Part shown: positions 44,120 through 52,990 of the stretch, one piece after another
Position numbering within the stretch: the stretch's first letter is position 1
Layout: every line of letters begins with the position of its first letter
Source of the DNA: Roseovarius dicentrarchi
GTDB lineage: Bacteria; Pseudomonadota; Alphaproteobacteria; Rhodobacterales; Rhodobacteraceae
NCBI RefSeq assembly: GCF_003316635.1
Contig: NZ_QNQP01000005.1
Coordinates: 124,001-188,000 of the forward strand
Reading direction: 5' to 3'
DNA length: 64,000 nucleotides
Made by a program: the position numbers and the translations under genes
The notes under the pieces: model-generated
Told to the model about the DNA's origin: nothing
The model's input: only the letters and a program-made list of their open reading frames with translations
Databases searched by the model: none

Positions 44120-46789
44120 TTAGCTGGCGTCGGAGGCGTTCATCATCAGGTACTCTTTCACCAGATCAGCCTCGGCTTCGTTGAAACCGGCACGCGGGAA
44201 CATCGAAGGCATGATGCCGTTCCACTGCTGCTTGGAGAAGTGGGTCACTTCGCGCGGCGCGTGGCAGACTGTGCAACGCTCGTAATACAGCTTCTCGCCC
44301 GGTCCCATATCGGCATAGAGATTTTCGGTCAGCGCATAGATCCGGTCCAGCTCCAGCTTGTCCTGATCGATTTCCGCCAGCTCGTAATCCTCGATGATCG
44401 CCGGCTTTTCATACGCCTGGTTCGGACCTTCGGGGTCTTCGCATTTGCGCATGGAGCACAGCGTGGTGTTCGCTGTAGTCGCCTGCGCCAGACCCGAAGA
44501 GGGCTGTGTCGAGGTCAGGAAGTTGACCAGGCCCGAGTTGCAGCGCCCCTTGCTGTCCAGCGACGGCCATGCGCCCTCGTAGATCGACACCACGCCCGGC
44601 ATGATTTCATCGCTGATCACAGCACCGGCGATCACCGTGCCGCGATCGTTGTACAGCTCGACCAGATCACCTTCTTCGATGCCGCGCGATGCGGCGTCCT
44701 CGGTGTTGATGCGCACAGGCTCGCGGCCCTGGATCTTGTAAAGCTCGCGCAGGTTCTTGGACTGGTCCATCTGGCTGTGCAGGCGGAACCACGGGTGGGG
44801 CGACACGACGTGCAACTGGCCTTCCTTGGCGTTGCCCAGATATTCGTGCTTTTCCATCCACATCGGCATGCCGGGCATGTCTTCGATGTCGAGCTTGGCG
44901 AAGTCTTCGCAGAACATCTCGATCTTGCCGGAAGTGGTGTGCAACGGGGAGCCTTCGGGGTCGTTGTAGAATTCGCTGTGGCGCGTCCACTTGTGCGCGG
45001 CCTCCGGCACCTCCTGGCGGGCATAGCCCTTTTCCCAGAAATCCTCGAACGAGGTATGCTTGGCCGCATCTGTCGCCTCATAGGCAAGGCGGATGTGGTA
45101 CATCTTTTCCTCGCCTTCGGTGAACGGCATCCACAGATCCAGCTTGTCGGCAAGACCTTCGAAGATCTCGTAATCGGGCAGGCTGTCGCCGAGCGGCTCG
45201 ATCACCTTCTTCATCGCGTAGATCTTGTCGTTGGAATAGGTGCCGCCGACACTGATGTCGTCCTGCTCCAGCGTCGAGGCCGCGGGCATCACGATATCGG
45301 CCCAGCGCGTTGCGGCTGTCCACCACACATCGACGCTGATGATGGTTTCGACCTTCTCCAGCGCACGGATCAGGCGGTTTGTGTCCTGCTGGTGCGACAT
45401 GAAGTTGTTGCCGGAGTTGAAGACAACCTTGACGTCGGGATAGGTGTGCGTGTTGCCGTTGTAGAACACCTGCTTGCCGGGGTTTTCCAGCATGTCGGTG
45501 ATGCGGCTGGCGGGGCACACGGTTTTGACAAAGTTACGGCCCTGCGACATGCCCACCGGCGTTGCCTTGCCCGATTGCGGCATACCGCCGCCACCATAGT
45601 GCCAGGAGAAGCCGACGCCGCTGCCCGGCTTGCCGATCTTGCCTGTCAGCGCGGCAAAGTTGATGATGGCCCAGTGGGTCATCTCGCCGTGCTGGGCGCG
45701 TTGCAGCGACCATGCGCCGGCAATGTTGGTGTTCGATTTGGCGAACAATTCGGCCATTTCGCGGATCTTGGCCGCGTCGATGCCGGTGATCTCGGACGCC
45801 CATTCGGGTGTCTTCGGGGTGCCGTCATCCTCGCCCTTGACGTAGGCGATCCACTTGTCGGCGCCGACAGTGTATTTGTCCATGTAAGCGCGGTCTTCCA
45901 AGCCTTCGGCCAGCACGTGGTTGGCCATGGCGCAGAACAGCGCAACGTCGGTGTTGGGAACAATGCGCACCCACTCGGCGCCCAGAACCGCGTCCGAGGC
46001 GGTTTTCTGCGGGTTGATCGAGATGAATTTCACGCCCGCGTCGCGGATCATTTCCCAGCGCGACGACATGTCGTGGTCTGCCACGGTGAATTCAATCCGG
46101 TTGTTCTTGACCGGATCGCAGCCGACCAGAACGAACACTTCGCATTCGTCGCGGATCGTCTCCCACGCGGACTGGGGTGAATAGACTTCCATATCACCGA
46201 TGATATGGGGCAGCGAGACCTGGCTGGCGCCGGCAGACCAGTCCCCGGCGGTGTTGGTGCAGCCGCCGATCAGGTTGATCAAACGGCCCTGAAGAACGTT
46301 GGGGCGGAAGCTGCCCGCGTTCGACCAGCCACCATAGGAGGAGCTGAAGATCGCCTCGTTGCCGTGGTTGACGGCAGTGTCCAGCAGCGCCTTGGCCGCC
46401 AGGCTCCAGACGGTGTCCCAGTCGACCTTGACGTATTCTTCCTTGCCGCGCAGCTCGGGCTTGATGTCGCCTGTCTCCCAGCCTTCCAGATAGGATTTGC
46501 GCACCATGGGATAGTTGATGCGGGACTTGTCGTAGGTCCGGTCCATGATGCCCAGCTGCATCATGGATGTCGGACGCTTGTCCACCGCTTCGGCGGTATC
46601 CACTTCGATCATTTCGCCGTCCCGCACGATCGCATGGAACGAGCCGAAGTGAGACGCGTGGAAAATACGTTCCCGGTACGAGTTGGGGTCGATAAACGCC
46701 TGAGCGGTTTTGCTCATGGCCCCGGTTGCGCCGATTGCGGCAGCGGTGCCTTGCAAAAATGCGCGGCGGGATGGCTTTTGGAATGACAT
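44120..46789 (-). CDS. torA: TMAO/DMSO reductase (TorA/DorA type) with C-terminal cytochrome c domain
   Basis: An 889-residue periplasmic Mo-bisPGD enzyme reducing trimethylamine N-oxide or dimethyl sulfoxide as anaerobic electron acceptor. The start at 46789 has a perfect AAGGAGG. The Tat signal is SRRAFLQG, cleaved near AQA. Like the family it has no N-terminal Fe-S motif, and the Mo ligand should be the Ser of SYGGWSNAG. The Mo-binding core (WTAATRWADIVMPAASTLEQDD and HPWFRLHSQMDQSKNLREL) is intact. Beyond the usual end, about 90 residues are added. They contain one haem c site, CTVCH at 839-843, and a possible axial Met in GIMPSMFPR. E. coli TorA and Rhodobacter DorA lack this domain. No torC or torD is adjacent. 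Confidence 0.87.
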   Translation of the reverse strand: MSFQKPSRRAFLQGTAAAIGATGAMSKTAQAFIDPNSYRERIFHASHFGSFHAIVRDGEMIEVDTAEAVDKRPTSMMQLGIMDRTYDKSRINYPMVRKSYLEGWETGDIKPELRGKEEYVKVDWDTVWSLAAKALLDTAVNHGNEAIFSSSYGGWSNAGSFRPNVLQGRLINLIGGCTNTAGDWSAGASQVSLPHIIGDMEVYSPQSAWETIRDECEVFVLVGCDPVKNNRIEFTVADHDMSSRWEMIRDAGVKFISINPQKTASDAVLGAEWVRIVPNTDVALFCAMANHVLAEGLEDRAYMDKYTVGADKWIAYVKGEDDGTPKTPEWASEITGIDAAKIREMAELFAKSNTNIAGAWSLQRAQHGEMTHWAIINFAALTGKIGKPGSGVGFSWHYGGGGMPQSGKATPVGMSQGRNFVKTVCPASRITDMLENPGKQVFYNGNTHTYPDVKVVFNSGNNFMSHQQDTNRLIRALEKVETIISVDVWWTAATRWADIVMPAASTLEQDDISVGGTYSNDKIYAMKKVIEPLGDSLPDYEIFEGLADKLDLWMPFTEGEEKMYHIRLAYEATDAAKHTSFEDFWEKGYARQEVPEAAHKWTRHSEFYNDPEGSPLHTTSGKIEMFCEDFAKLDIEDMPGMPMWMEKHEYLGNAKEGQLHVVSPHPWFRLHSQMDQSKNLRELYKIQGREPVRINTEDAASRGIEEGDLVELYNDRGTVIAGAVISDEIMPGVVSIYEGAWPSLDSKGRCNSGLVNFLTSTQPSSGLAQATTANTTLCSMRKCEDPEGPNQAYEKPAIIEDYELAEIDQDKLELDRIYALTENLYADMGPGEKLYYERCTVCHAPREVTHFSKQQWNGIMPSMFPRAGFNEAEADLVKEYLMMNASDAS

Positions 46790-46810
46790 GGAAAACCTCC
46801 TTGGGTGTAT

Positions 46811-46854
46811 CTTTGATCATCGTTTACCGGCTCTGACCTCACCTTACTTTGATC
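46811..46854. promoter_or_regulatory. Direct repeats CTTTGATC in the torA-torR divergent promoter
   Basis: CTTTGATC occurs at 46811-46818 and again at 46847-46854, 36 bp start to start, in the 114-bp gap between divergent torA and torR. E. coli TorR binds directly repeated decamers at its torC promoter, so these could be the equivalent boxes, although the sequence differs from the E. coli box. Confidence 0.45.
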
Positions 46855-46903
46855 TCGGACAATTTGGCTTGTTCGAAGATGTAAAGAAATGTAACCTGCC
46901 CTC

Positions 46904-47608
46904 ATGGCCCAGCATATCCTGATTGTCGAAGACGACCGCACGACGCGCGTGCGCCTTGCGACCTATCTGCGCGAACAGGGCCACCGGGTCAGCGAGGCGG
47001 CAGATGCCGGCGAGATGGACACGATCATCAGTCAGGACCCGCCGGAGCTGTTGCTGATCGACATCAATCTTGACGGCAAGGACGGGCTGACCATCACGCG
47101 CGAGCAGCGCGCCGTATCGCGCGTCGGTATCATCCTGTTGACTGCCCGCGATGACCTGATCGACAAGATTGTCGGGCTGGAAATGGGCGCGGATGATTAC
47201 GTGACCAAACCCTTTGACAAACGCGAACTGGCGGCGCGGGTGAAAAACCTGCTGGCCCGCATTGCCGATATCGGGCAGGCGCCGCAGGGCGCGGCGCCGG
47301 TCGTCAATTTCGGGCCGTGGTGCTTTGACAGGATCCGCCGCAGGCTGATTTCGGCCGCGCGGACAGAGGCGCTGACAACGCAGGAATTTGACGTCATGTC
47401 GGCCCTCGCCGATCACCCCGGCCAGACGCTCAGCCGCGCCCGGCTGGCCCAGTTGATGGGCCGCGAGCCGCTGCGCTCAAGCGACCGGATGATTGACGTG
47501 GTTGTGGGGCGCCTGCGCAAGAAGCTGGAAAAGGATGCGGCAAATCCAGAGTGGATTTTGACCGAACATGGCCAGGGCTATCATTTCGTGGACCCTGAAT
47601 CGGTCTGA
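46904..47608 (+). CDS. torR: OmpR-family response regulator (TorR-like)
   Basis: A 234-residue regulator. The receiver domain has acidic pocket E9/D10/D11, phospho-Asp D53 (LLLIDINLDG) and the conserved Thr and Lys (LLTARDD, TKPFD). The C-terminal winged helix (residues about 130-230) carries TTQEFDVMSALADHPGQTLSRARL and the recognition region IDVVVGRLRKKLE. It is divergent from torA and convergent with the TorS-like kinase, overlapping its 3' end by 28 bp. It should activate torA in response to TMAO through TorS. Assignment to TorR rests on domain type plus neighbours. Confidence 0.85.
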   Translation: MAQHILIVEDDRTTRVRLATYLREQGHRVSEAADAGEMDTIISQDPPELLLIDINLDGKDGLTITREQRAVSRVGIILLTARDDLIDKIVGLEMGADDYVTKPFDKRELAARVKNLLARIADIGQAPQGAAPVVNFGPWCFDRIRRRLISAARTEALTTQEFDVMSALADHPGQTLSRARLAQLMGREPLRSSDRMIDVVVGRLRKKLEKDAANPEWILTEHGQGYHFVDPESV

Positions 47609-50361
47609 AGTCCGGCCTCGGACGCGGCGGCGTGCAGCAGTCTTTCCGCCTCTCTTGCCGCGTCCTGCACAGCGCGCAGCGCCGACGGATCGGCGTCCTC
47701 CCCTGCCTGCTCCACACGGGCCAACGCGGCGCATAATGCGTCCAGCCTGAAATTGGACGCGGCCCCCTTCAGCTTGTGCGCCGCCTTGCGCTGCGCGGCG
47801 GGCGCGCCCGTTAGAACAAGGTCAAGCGTTTCGGCCAGATCATCCAGAAACGCCTGCACGATCAGCGCCGTGGTCTGCGGACCCAGATCGCGCATATCCT
47901 CGCTCAGACTGTCCAGAACCTGCGGATAATCGGGCGGGCGCGACTGCGCGCCGCTGCTGCCAAGCACCTGCGCCAATGCACGCGGCGATACCGGTTTCGA
48001 CAGCACCCGCGCCACGCCCAGCCGCGCCTGATTTTCCGGCGTGTCGTCTATCGAATGGGCCGTCAGCGCCACCAGCAGAGGCGCGTCTGCCCGGCGGCCC
48101 AGCTGCGCTGCCACATCCGCGCCGCGCATGTCCGGCAGATCAAGGTCGATCAGCACCAGATCGAATTGCGCGCTGTCGCATGCGTCCAGCCCGGCGGCGC
48201 CTGTTGCCGCTTCGGTAACGTCGCAGCCCAGCCGCTCCAGATAACCGCGCGCGACCATCAGGTTCACAGCGTGATCGTCAATCACCAGAACCTTGCGGCC
48301 CGGCGCCGCCTCTGGCACATGCGCATCCTCCGGCGCGGCAATCGCCGGATCGCCCACCATCAGCGGCACCGTCAGGGTAAACCGGCTGCCCACGCCCGCC
48401 TTGCTTTCGACGGTCAGCGCGCCGCCCAGCGCATCGGTCAGGTTGCGCGAAATGGCCAGCCCCAGCCCCAGCCCCTCGATCCCCGCACGCTTGACCGACG
48501 CCGCCCGCGTATAGGCATCAAAGGCGTGCGCAATCGCATCGCTGGTCATGCCGATGCCGGTATCGGTCACCGTAAAGCTGACAACAGGCTGGCCGGTTTG
48601 CGGGTCAATCGCGTGGTCCACCCCCAGCATGACGCGGCCCCGCCTTGTGTATTTTACTGCGTTCGAAATCAGATTGCCGACGATCTGGCGGATTTTCACC
48701 ACATCGCCGTACAAGGCCGGCGGCGCAGATTCGGCCAGATCAACCACCGCCTCCAGCCCCTTTTGCGCGGCCAGCGATTGCAGTTGGTGCCCCATCTGGC
48801 CGACCAGCTCGCGCAGCCAGAAATGCACCGGATTGCCGCGATTTGCGCGATCTTCGCTGCCGGCATAGTCCAGAATGTCGTTCGTGATGGTCAGCAATTC
48901 CCGCGCCGAGGCCAGCGCGGTGCGGATACGGCTTTCGCTGCCGGGGCTTTGCTCCTCTGCGGCCAGCAGGTCCAGCATGCCGATGATGCCGTTCAGCGGT
49001 GTGCGTATCTCGTGGCTCATGCGGGCCAGGAATTCGGTCTTGCTCTGGTCGGCGGCTTCGGCCTGCGCGCGTGCCGCATCCGAGGCCTGCATTTCCGCCA
49101 CCACATCGCCGGTGCGGGCAATCACCGCCTGTTCCAGACTGTCGCGCATCCGGGCGGCATCCTTGGCGCGGCGGCGCAGAATGTTCAGCGCCTTTTCCAT
49201 GCGCCCGATTTCGTCATGGCCGCTGATCGCAATCGGCGCGCCATACTCGCCGCGCGCCACGGCAACGATGCGGCGCGACACGTTGCCCAGCCGCCGGACA
49301 AGCTGCGCGCGCGCATAAAACCACAGCATTGCCCCGGCAATGACGGCCACCGTCACAACGCTGAACAGCGCGAAAATCATCAATTCGGAGCGTTGCCTGA
49401 CAGCGGCAATCCGGGCCAGCCCGGCGGCCTGAACCGCCTCGCGCGCGTGGCGGCCCCGCGCCGACAGTGCGGCGATGCTTGCGCGCAGATGCGCGCGGTC
49501 CTCGGCTATGGCGCCGTTCAGGGCGATGCGGTCCTCTTGCAAGGCCAACAGGCCGCCAGCGGCCAGCGCCTGCTGTTGGCGCTGCATCTGCGCGCCTGCC
49601 GCGCGCTGCGCCTGCGGCGACGGCATGAAGGCGACGCGCCGCTGGACCTGCGTCAGGCGCGATGATAGCTCTGTCCGGGCGGATTGCAGCGCGTCCAGCG
49701 CCGCCAGATCCGGCACCTGCCGAAACCGGACGCGCACGGCGTCCACCATGCGGGCCAGTTCGGTCAGCCGCTCGAACGCGAAAAAATGCCGGTCCGCCAG
49801 CGCATCCAGCGCCGGCCGGGGATCCGCACCGGGATCCAGGTACAGGCCCGCAATGCTGGCCGTAATGCGCAGCCGGGCCAGATCTGTCTGCGCCTCGACC
49901 AGACCATCCAGACGCGCGCCGGCATCGGCCAGATCGCGCGCCTGCGCGGCGATGCGCGCGGCCAGCGCCAATTCCTGTCTGGCATTGGCACCCATGCGCG
50001 CGACGATGCTGCCGGCCTGCGTGGGCTCTGCGCCGGGCGCAAGCGACGGGTCCATCCGCTCCAGCGCCAGCGTGCCCTCTTCGATGCTGCTCACGGTCCG
50101 CAACAGCGCGGCGGCGACCTGATCCAGCGCCGCCAGCGTGTCGGCCTGCGCGAACGCTTCCTCCAGCGTGTCGACCACTTCGACCGCCACGCCGATGCGG
50201 CTGGCCAGCTCGATCGCCGGGAGGTTGTTGCCCACCAGATCATCCTGGGCGCGCACCAGATAGCGGTTGACCCCGATAGCGGCCACGCCCACCATGATGG
50301 CCAACGCCGCCATGGCAGAGAGTATCTGGATCAGCCTTTTGTCAAATCTTGCGCGCCGCAT
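47581..50361 (-). CDS. torS: TorS-like tripartite hybrid histidine kinase (HK-REC-HPt)
   Basis: A 926-residue inner-membrane kinase from ATG 50361. TM1 is at about 12-33, a long helical periplasmic sensor region spans about 36-325, and TM2 lies at about 326-350. Then come HAMP (about 352-402), HisKA with H450 ([15 protein letters not shown]), HATPase ([27 protein letters not shown]), a receiver with D739 (VLIDLDLPD), and a C-terminal HPt with H862 ([12 protein letters not shown]). This order and the all-helical sensor match TorS. It forms a sensing complex with the TorT-like binding protein encoded head to head 13 bp away. Confidence 0.88.
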   Translation of the reverse strand: MRRARFDKRLIQILSAMAALAIMVGVAAIGVNRYLVRAQDDLVGNNLPAIELASRIGVAVEVVDTLEEAFAQADTLAALDQVAAALLRTVSSIEEGTLALERMDPSLAPGAEPTQAGSIVARMGANARQELALAARIAAQARDLADAGARLDGLVEAQTDLARLRITASIAGLYLDPGADPRPALDALADRHFFAFERLTELARMVDAVRVRFRQVPDLAALDALQSARTELSSRLTQVQRRVAFMPSPQAQRAAGAQMQRQQQALAAGGLLALQEDRIALNGAIAEDRAHLRASIAALSARGRHAREAVQAAGLARIAAVRQRSELMIFALFSVVTVAVIAGAMLWFYARAQLVRRLGNVSRRIVAVARGEYGAPIAISGHDEIGRMEKALNILRRRAKDAARMRDSLEQAVIARTGDVVAEMQASDAARAQAEAADQSKTEFLARMSHEIRTPLNGIIGMLDLLAAEEQSPGSESRIRTALASARELLTITNDILDYAGSEDRANRGNPVHFWLRELVGQMGHQLQSLAAQKGLEAVVDLAESAPPALYGDVVKIRQIVGNLISNAVKYTRRGRVMLGVDHAIDPQTGQPVVSFTVTDTGIGMTSDAIAHAFDAYTRAASVKRAGIEGLGLGLAISRNLTDALGGALTVESKAGVGSRFTLTVPLMVGDPAIAAPEDAHVPEAAPGRKVLVIDDHAVNLMVARGYLERLGCDVTEAATGAAGLDACDSAQFDLVLIDLDLPDMRGADVAAQLGRRADAPLLVALTAHSIDDTPENQARLGVARVLSKPVSPRALAQVLGSSGAQSRPPDYPQVLDSLSEDMRDLGPQTTALIVQAFLDDLAETLDLVLTGAPAAQRKAAHKLKGAASNFRLDALCAALARVEQAGEDADPSALRAVQDAAREAERLLHAAASEAGLQTDSGSTK

Positions 50362-50374
50362 TTTCAGACAATAC

Positions 50375-51337
50375 GTGGCCGCCTGCGCCGGCACAATCGC
50401 GGCTACAGGTATATTTCTGGCGGGTTTTCTGCCGCTCGCGGCGGGGGCGGCAACGCCGCTCTATTGCGTATTGGTGCCGCATTTCAAGGATGACTACTGG
50501 CTAAGCGTCGGCTACGGGCTGGAGCAGGAGGCGCAGCTTCAGGGCGCCCGGCTGTTGTTTTTCGAGGCCGGCGGTTACGAGGCGCGCGCAGCGCAGGTGG
50601 CGCAGCTGAACGCCTGCCTGTCCGAAGGCGCCGATGCGATCCTGATCGGCGCCGTCACCTCGGACCATTCCGAATTGATTGGCGCCATTGCGCAAGTGGC
50701 GCCAAAGGTGCCGGTGTTCGGGCTGGTGAATGCCCTGCACAGCAATGCGCTGAGCGGTCGCACCGGCGTTGACTGGCGCGATATGGGCCGCGTTATCGGC
50801 GATCACCTCAGCCGGCTGCACCCCGCCGGATCCGCCGCCAGAACCGCCATTTTCATCACCGGCCCTGATGAGGCCGGATGGACCGGCCCGCTGGAGGCGG
50901 GGCTGCGCGGCGCACTGGCCGAAAGTTCGGTCAGCATTGCCCAGGTGTTTGTGGCCGATACAGGGATCAAACCGCAGCTTGAGCAGGTGGAAACCGCGCT
51001 GGCGCGCTATCCGCAGGCGGATTACCTGATCGGCAGCGCCCCCGCGATCGAGGCCGCGATTGGCCTCCTGGCAACGCGCCCTGCCGCGCCCCGGCCCAAA
51101 CTGGTTGCAACCTATGTCAGCCACACGGTCATACGCGCCCTGATCAATGGCAGCGTCACCGCCGCGTCATTTGACGATCCGGTTTTGCAAGCGCGCATGG
51201 CGATCCGGCAAATTGCATCCGGCCCCCTGACATCGCAGCGGAATGTTGTGCCCGAAGTCGTGCTTTTGACGCCCGAGGATGACATCGCAGACGCGGTTCA
51301 AATCTCTCCGCCGGATTATTTTCCGGCGGTTCAGTGA
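50375..51337 (+). CDS. torT: TorT-like periplasmic binding protein (TMAO sensor partner)
   Basis: About 320 residues from GTG 50375. This start gives a clean Sec signal (hydrophobic stretch FLAGFLPLAAGAA) and leaves 13 bp to the divergent torS start. Upstream in-frame ATGs (50297-50312) lie inside torS. The mature part is a PBP1/Peripla_BP_4 fold: CVLVPHFKDDYWLSVGYGLEQEAQ, DAILIGAVTSDH, ATYVSHTVI. In E. coli TorT binds TMAO and docks on the TorS sensor domain. No strong ribosome binding site precedes the GTG, so the exact start is uncertain. Confidence 0.82.
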   Translation: MAACAGTIAATGIFLAGFLPLAAGAATPLYCVLVPHFKDDYWLSVGYGLEQEAQLQGARLLFFEAGGYEARAAQVAQLNACLSEGADAILIGAVTSDHSELIGAIAQVAPKVPVFGLVNALHSNALSGRTGVDWRDMGRVIGDHLSRLHPAGSAARTAIFITGPDEAGWTGPLEAGLRGALAESSVSIAQVFVADTGIKPQLEQVETALARYPQADYLIGSAPAIEAAIGLLATRPAAPRPKLVATYVSHTVIRALINGSVTAASFDDPVLQARMAIRQIASGPLTSQRNVVPEVVLLTPEDDIADAVQISPPDYFPAVQ

Positions 51338-52527
51338 CTGCCGCCACCGGCCAGACCGATCCCCGATATCAAGGCGCCCCAGACTTTCAGGCGCAGGCCC
51401 ACCGCCTTTACCACGCCGGTTGCCGCGATGATGTGGCCCGAAATACCCTCCAGGTTGTCGGTATAGGTCTGGATGATGCACCCGCTTCCGTCCAGCATGA
51501 TTTGCTGATGTTCGGGGTGGTTCAACTCAAAGAAAACCACCATCGACCCCCGCGCCAAACCCTGGTTAGGCTCCAGCAGGCGGCCCCCCGGAACGATCTG
51601 GCCGATGGCGATGGCGGGCTGAACAAAGGCGACTTTGGCAGGCAGGATCGCGTTATGGAACGACATTCCGATATTGCTGTCACAGGCAATTTCCGCAGGC
51701 ATCCCTTCGTAGATGGTGGCCCGCGCCACCTGGGAAAAACCCGCCGTGATCCTCAGCGGTATATCCGCCGGGCGGTCGGGGATGATGACCATCGCCGGGC
51801 TGAGGATCAGCTGTGACGCGGGGCTGCCGACGCTCATCGCCAGTTGTGTGACGACCCCGCCGGTGAACGAGCGTACCTCGGTCCTGTCCAGCGCGACCTG
51901 CGCGCTTTGCACGGCGGCCTCGGCGGTTTTGCGTTCGGCGGGCAGCGTCTGCTCGATGTCCGTTTGCGCCTGATCCACCTGCGCCTGCGCGGCGGCCAGC
52001 CCGGCCTCGGCCACGCTGACCGACGCTTCCAGCTTGCGCACGGCATCCTGGGTGCCGACATTGCGGCCCGCCAGTGTCTGCGCATTCTCCAGATCCACCT
52101 TGAGCAGATCGAGTGATGCGACCGCCTCGCGCAGGTTGGCCTCGGCCACCTTGAGCATATCGGCCGATTTCGCCTCGGCGGCGGCGATGCGGGCATATTG
52201 GGCTTCGGCCTGTTTCAATGCGGCAGTCTGGCTGTCATCCTCGATCCGGAACAGCAGATCACCGGGGGCGACCCGCTGCCCGTTCTGAACGGCCAGTTCC
52301 GTCACCGGCCCGTTGGTCTGGGCCACGACCGAAACGGTGCGGAACGGCAGCAGGCCGGAATAGGATTTCGGGTGGAAGTAAAAAATCAGCGTAAACAGGA
52401 AAAACGCCATGCCGGCCCATAGAAAAACGGCAGTGCGCATGTTCCAGACGCTCATCGCCTCGCCCCGGCGTTTCAGCTGAAAGTAGCGGATGATGACCGG
52501 AAAGGACGTGAAAAGAAGCTCAAACAT
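51331..52527 (-). CDS. HlyD-family inner-membrane protein (YiaV/YibH-like)
   Basis: A 398-residue membrane-fusion-type protein. One N-terminal membrane helix (residues about 31-52) precedes a biotinyl-lipoyl half-domain (VAQTNGPVTELAVQNGQRVAPGDLLFRIED). A long alpha-helical hairpin follows (about 100-205, AEAQYARIAAAEAKS...TLPAERKTAEAAVQSAQ), then the second lipoyl/beta-barrel part. It has no ABC or RND pump beside it. It is paired with a DUF3302-like protein overlapping by 8 bp, as in E. coli yiaV-yiaW and yibH-yibI. Its 3' end overlaps that of torT by 7 bp on the opposite strand. Substrate unknown. Confidence 0.85.
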   Translation of the reverse strand: MFELLFTSFPVIIRYFQLKRRGEAMSVWNMRTAVFLWAGMAFFLFTLIFYFHPKSYSGLLPFRTVSVVAQTNGPVTELAVQNGQRVAPGDLLFRIEDDSQTAALKQAEAQYARIAAAEAKSADMLKVAEANLREAVASLDLLKVDLENAQTLAGRNVGTQDAVRKLEASVSVAEAGLAAAQAQVDQAQTDIEQTLPAERKTAEAAVQSAQVALDRTEVRSFTGGVVTQLAMSVGSPASQLILSPAMVIIPDRPADIPLRITAGFSQVARATIYEGMPAEIACDSNIGMSFHNAILPAKVAFVQPAIAIGQIVPGGRLLEPNQGLARGSMVVFFELNHPEHQQIMLDGSGCIIQTYTDNLEGISGHIIAATGVVKAVGLRLKVWGALISGIGLAGGGSH

Positions 52528-52924
52528 TCGGGCTATCCTTTACTGGCGCCGTGTGGTCCTGATCGGCCGGCACGTCCTGATCGCCCGCAGTCTGGTCAAC
52601 CGGCACCGCGCCCAGCGAATGAAACCGCGACCAATCGGCCATCAACGCCAGCAAAATCGCGCTGAGCGGCAACAGAAGGCTGAAATGCGCAATCGGAAAC
52701 ACCTCGTAAAGCAGCGCGATGGTCAGCAACGTCGGGATGGTCTTGGCCAGCGGCGTTCCCCTTGACCGATGTTCGGCCCAGCGGTCGAACGCGGCGTAAA
52801 GCGTGATGATCCCGTATAATGCCAGGGCAAGGAACCCCAAAGAGATCCACGCAAGCGTGTCCATCTCACCCGGCGCGACAAACCAGGAGGGGGGTGAATG
52901 GGCCGCCGCGTCTTCGAGTGTCAT
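52520..52924 (-). CDS. DUF3302-like small inner-membrane protein (YiaW/YibI-like)
   Basis: A 134-residue protein with two hydrophobic segments: LAWISLGFLALALYGIITLY, and a second stretch around LLTIALLYEVFPIAHFSLLLPLSAILLALM. An acidic tail (DQTAGDQDVPADQD) follows. I chose ATG 52924 over a TTG 15 nt upstream. Its place directly before the HlyD-like gene, with 8 bp overlap, supports the YiaW/YibI assignment. Function unknown; it probably works with the HlyD-like partner. Confidence 0.72.
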   Translation of the reverse strand: MTLEDAAAHSPPSWFVAPGEMDTLAWISLGFLALALYGIITLYAAFDRWAEHRSRGTPLAKTIPTLLTIALLYEVFPIAHFSLLLPLSAILLALMADWSRFHSLGAVPVDQTAGDQDVPADQDHTAPVKDSPNV

Positions 52925-52990
52925 AAACCTGTCTTTCAAATAGCCTTGAGCAACTTTGTTGCCCGATTGGCGTGATTACAACCATTTTAT

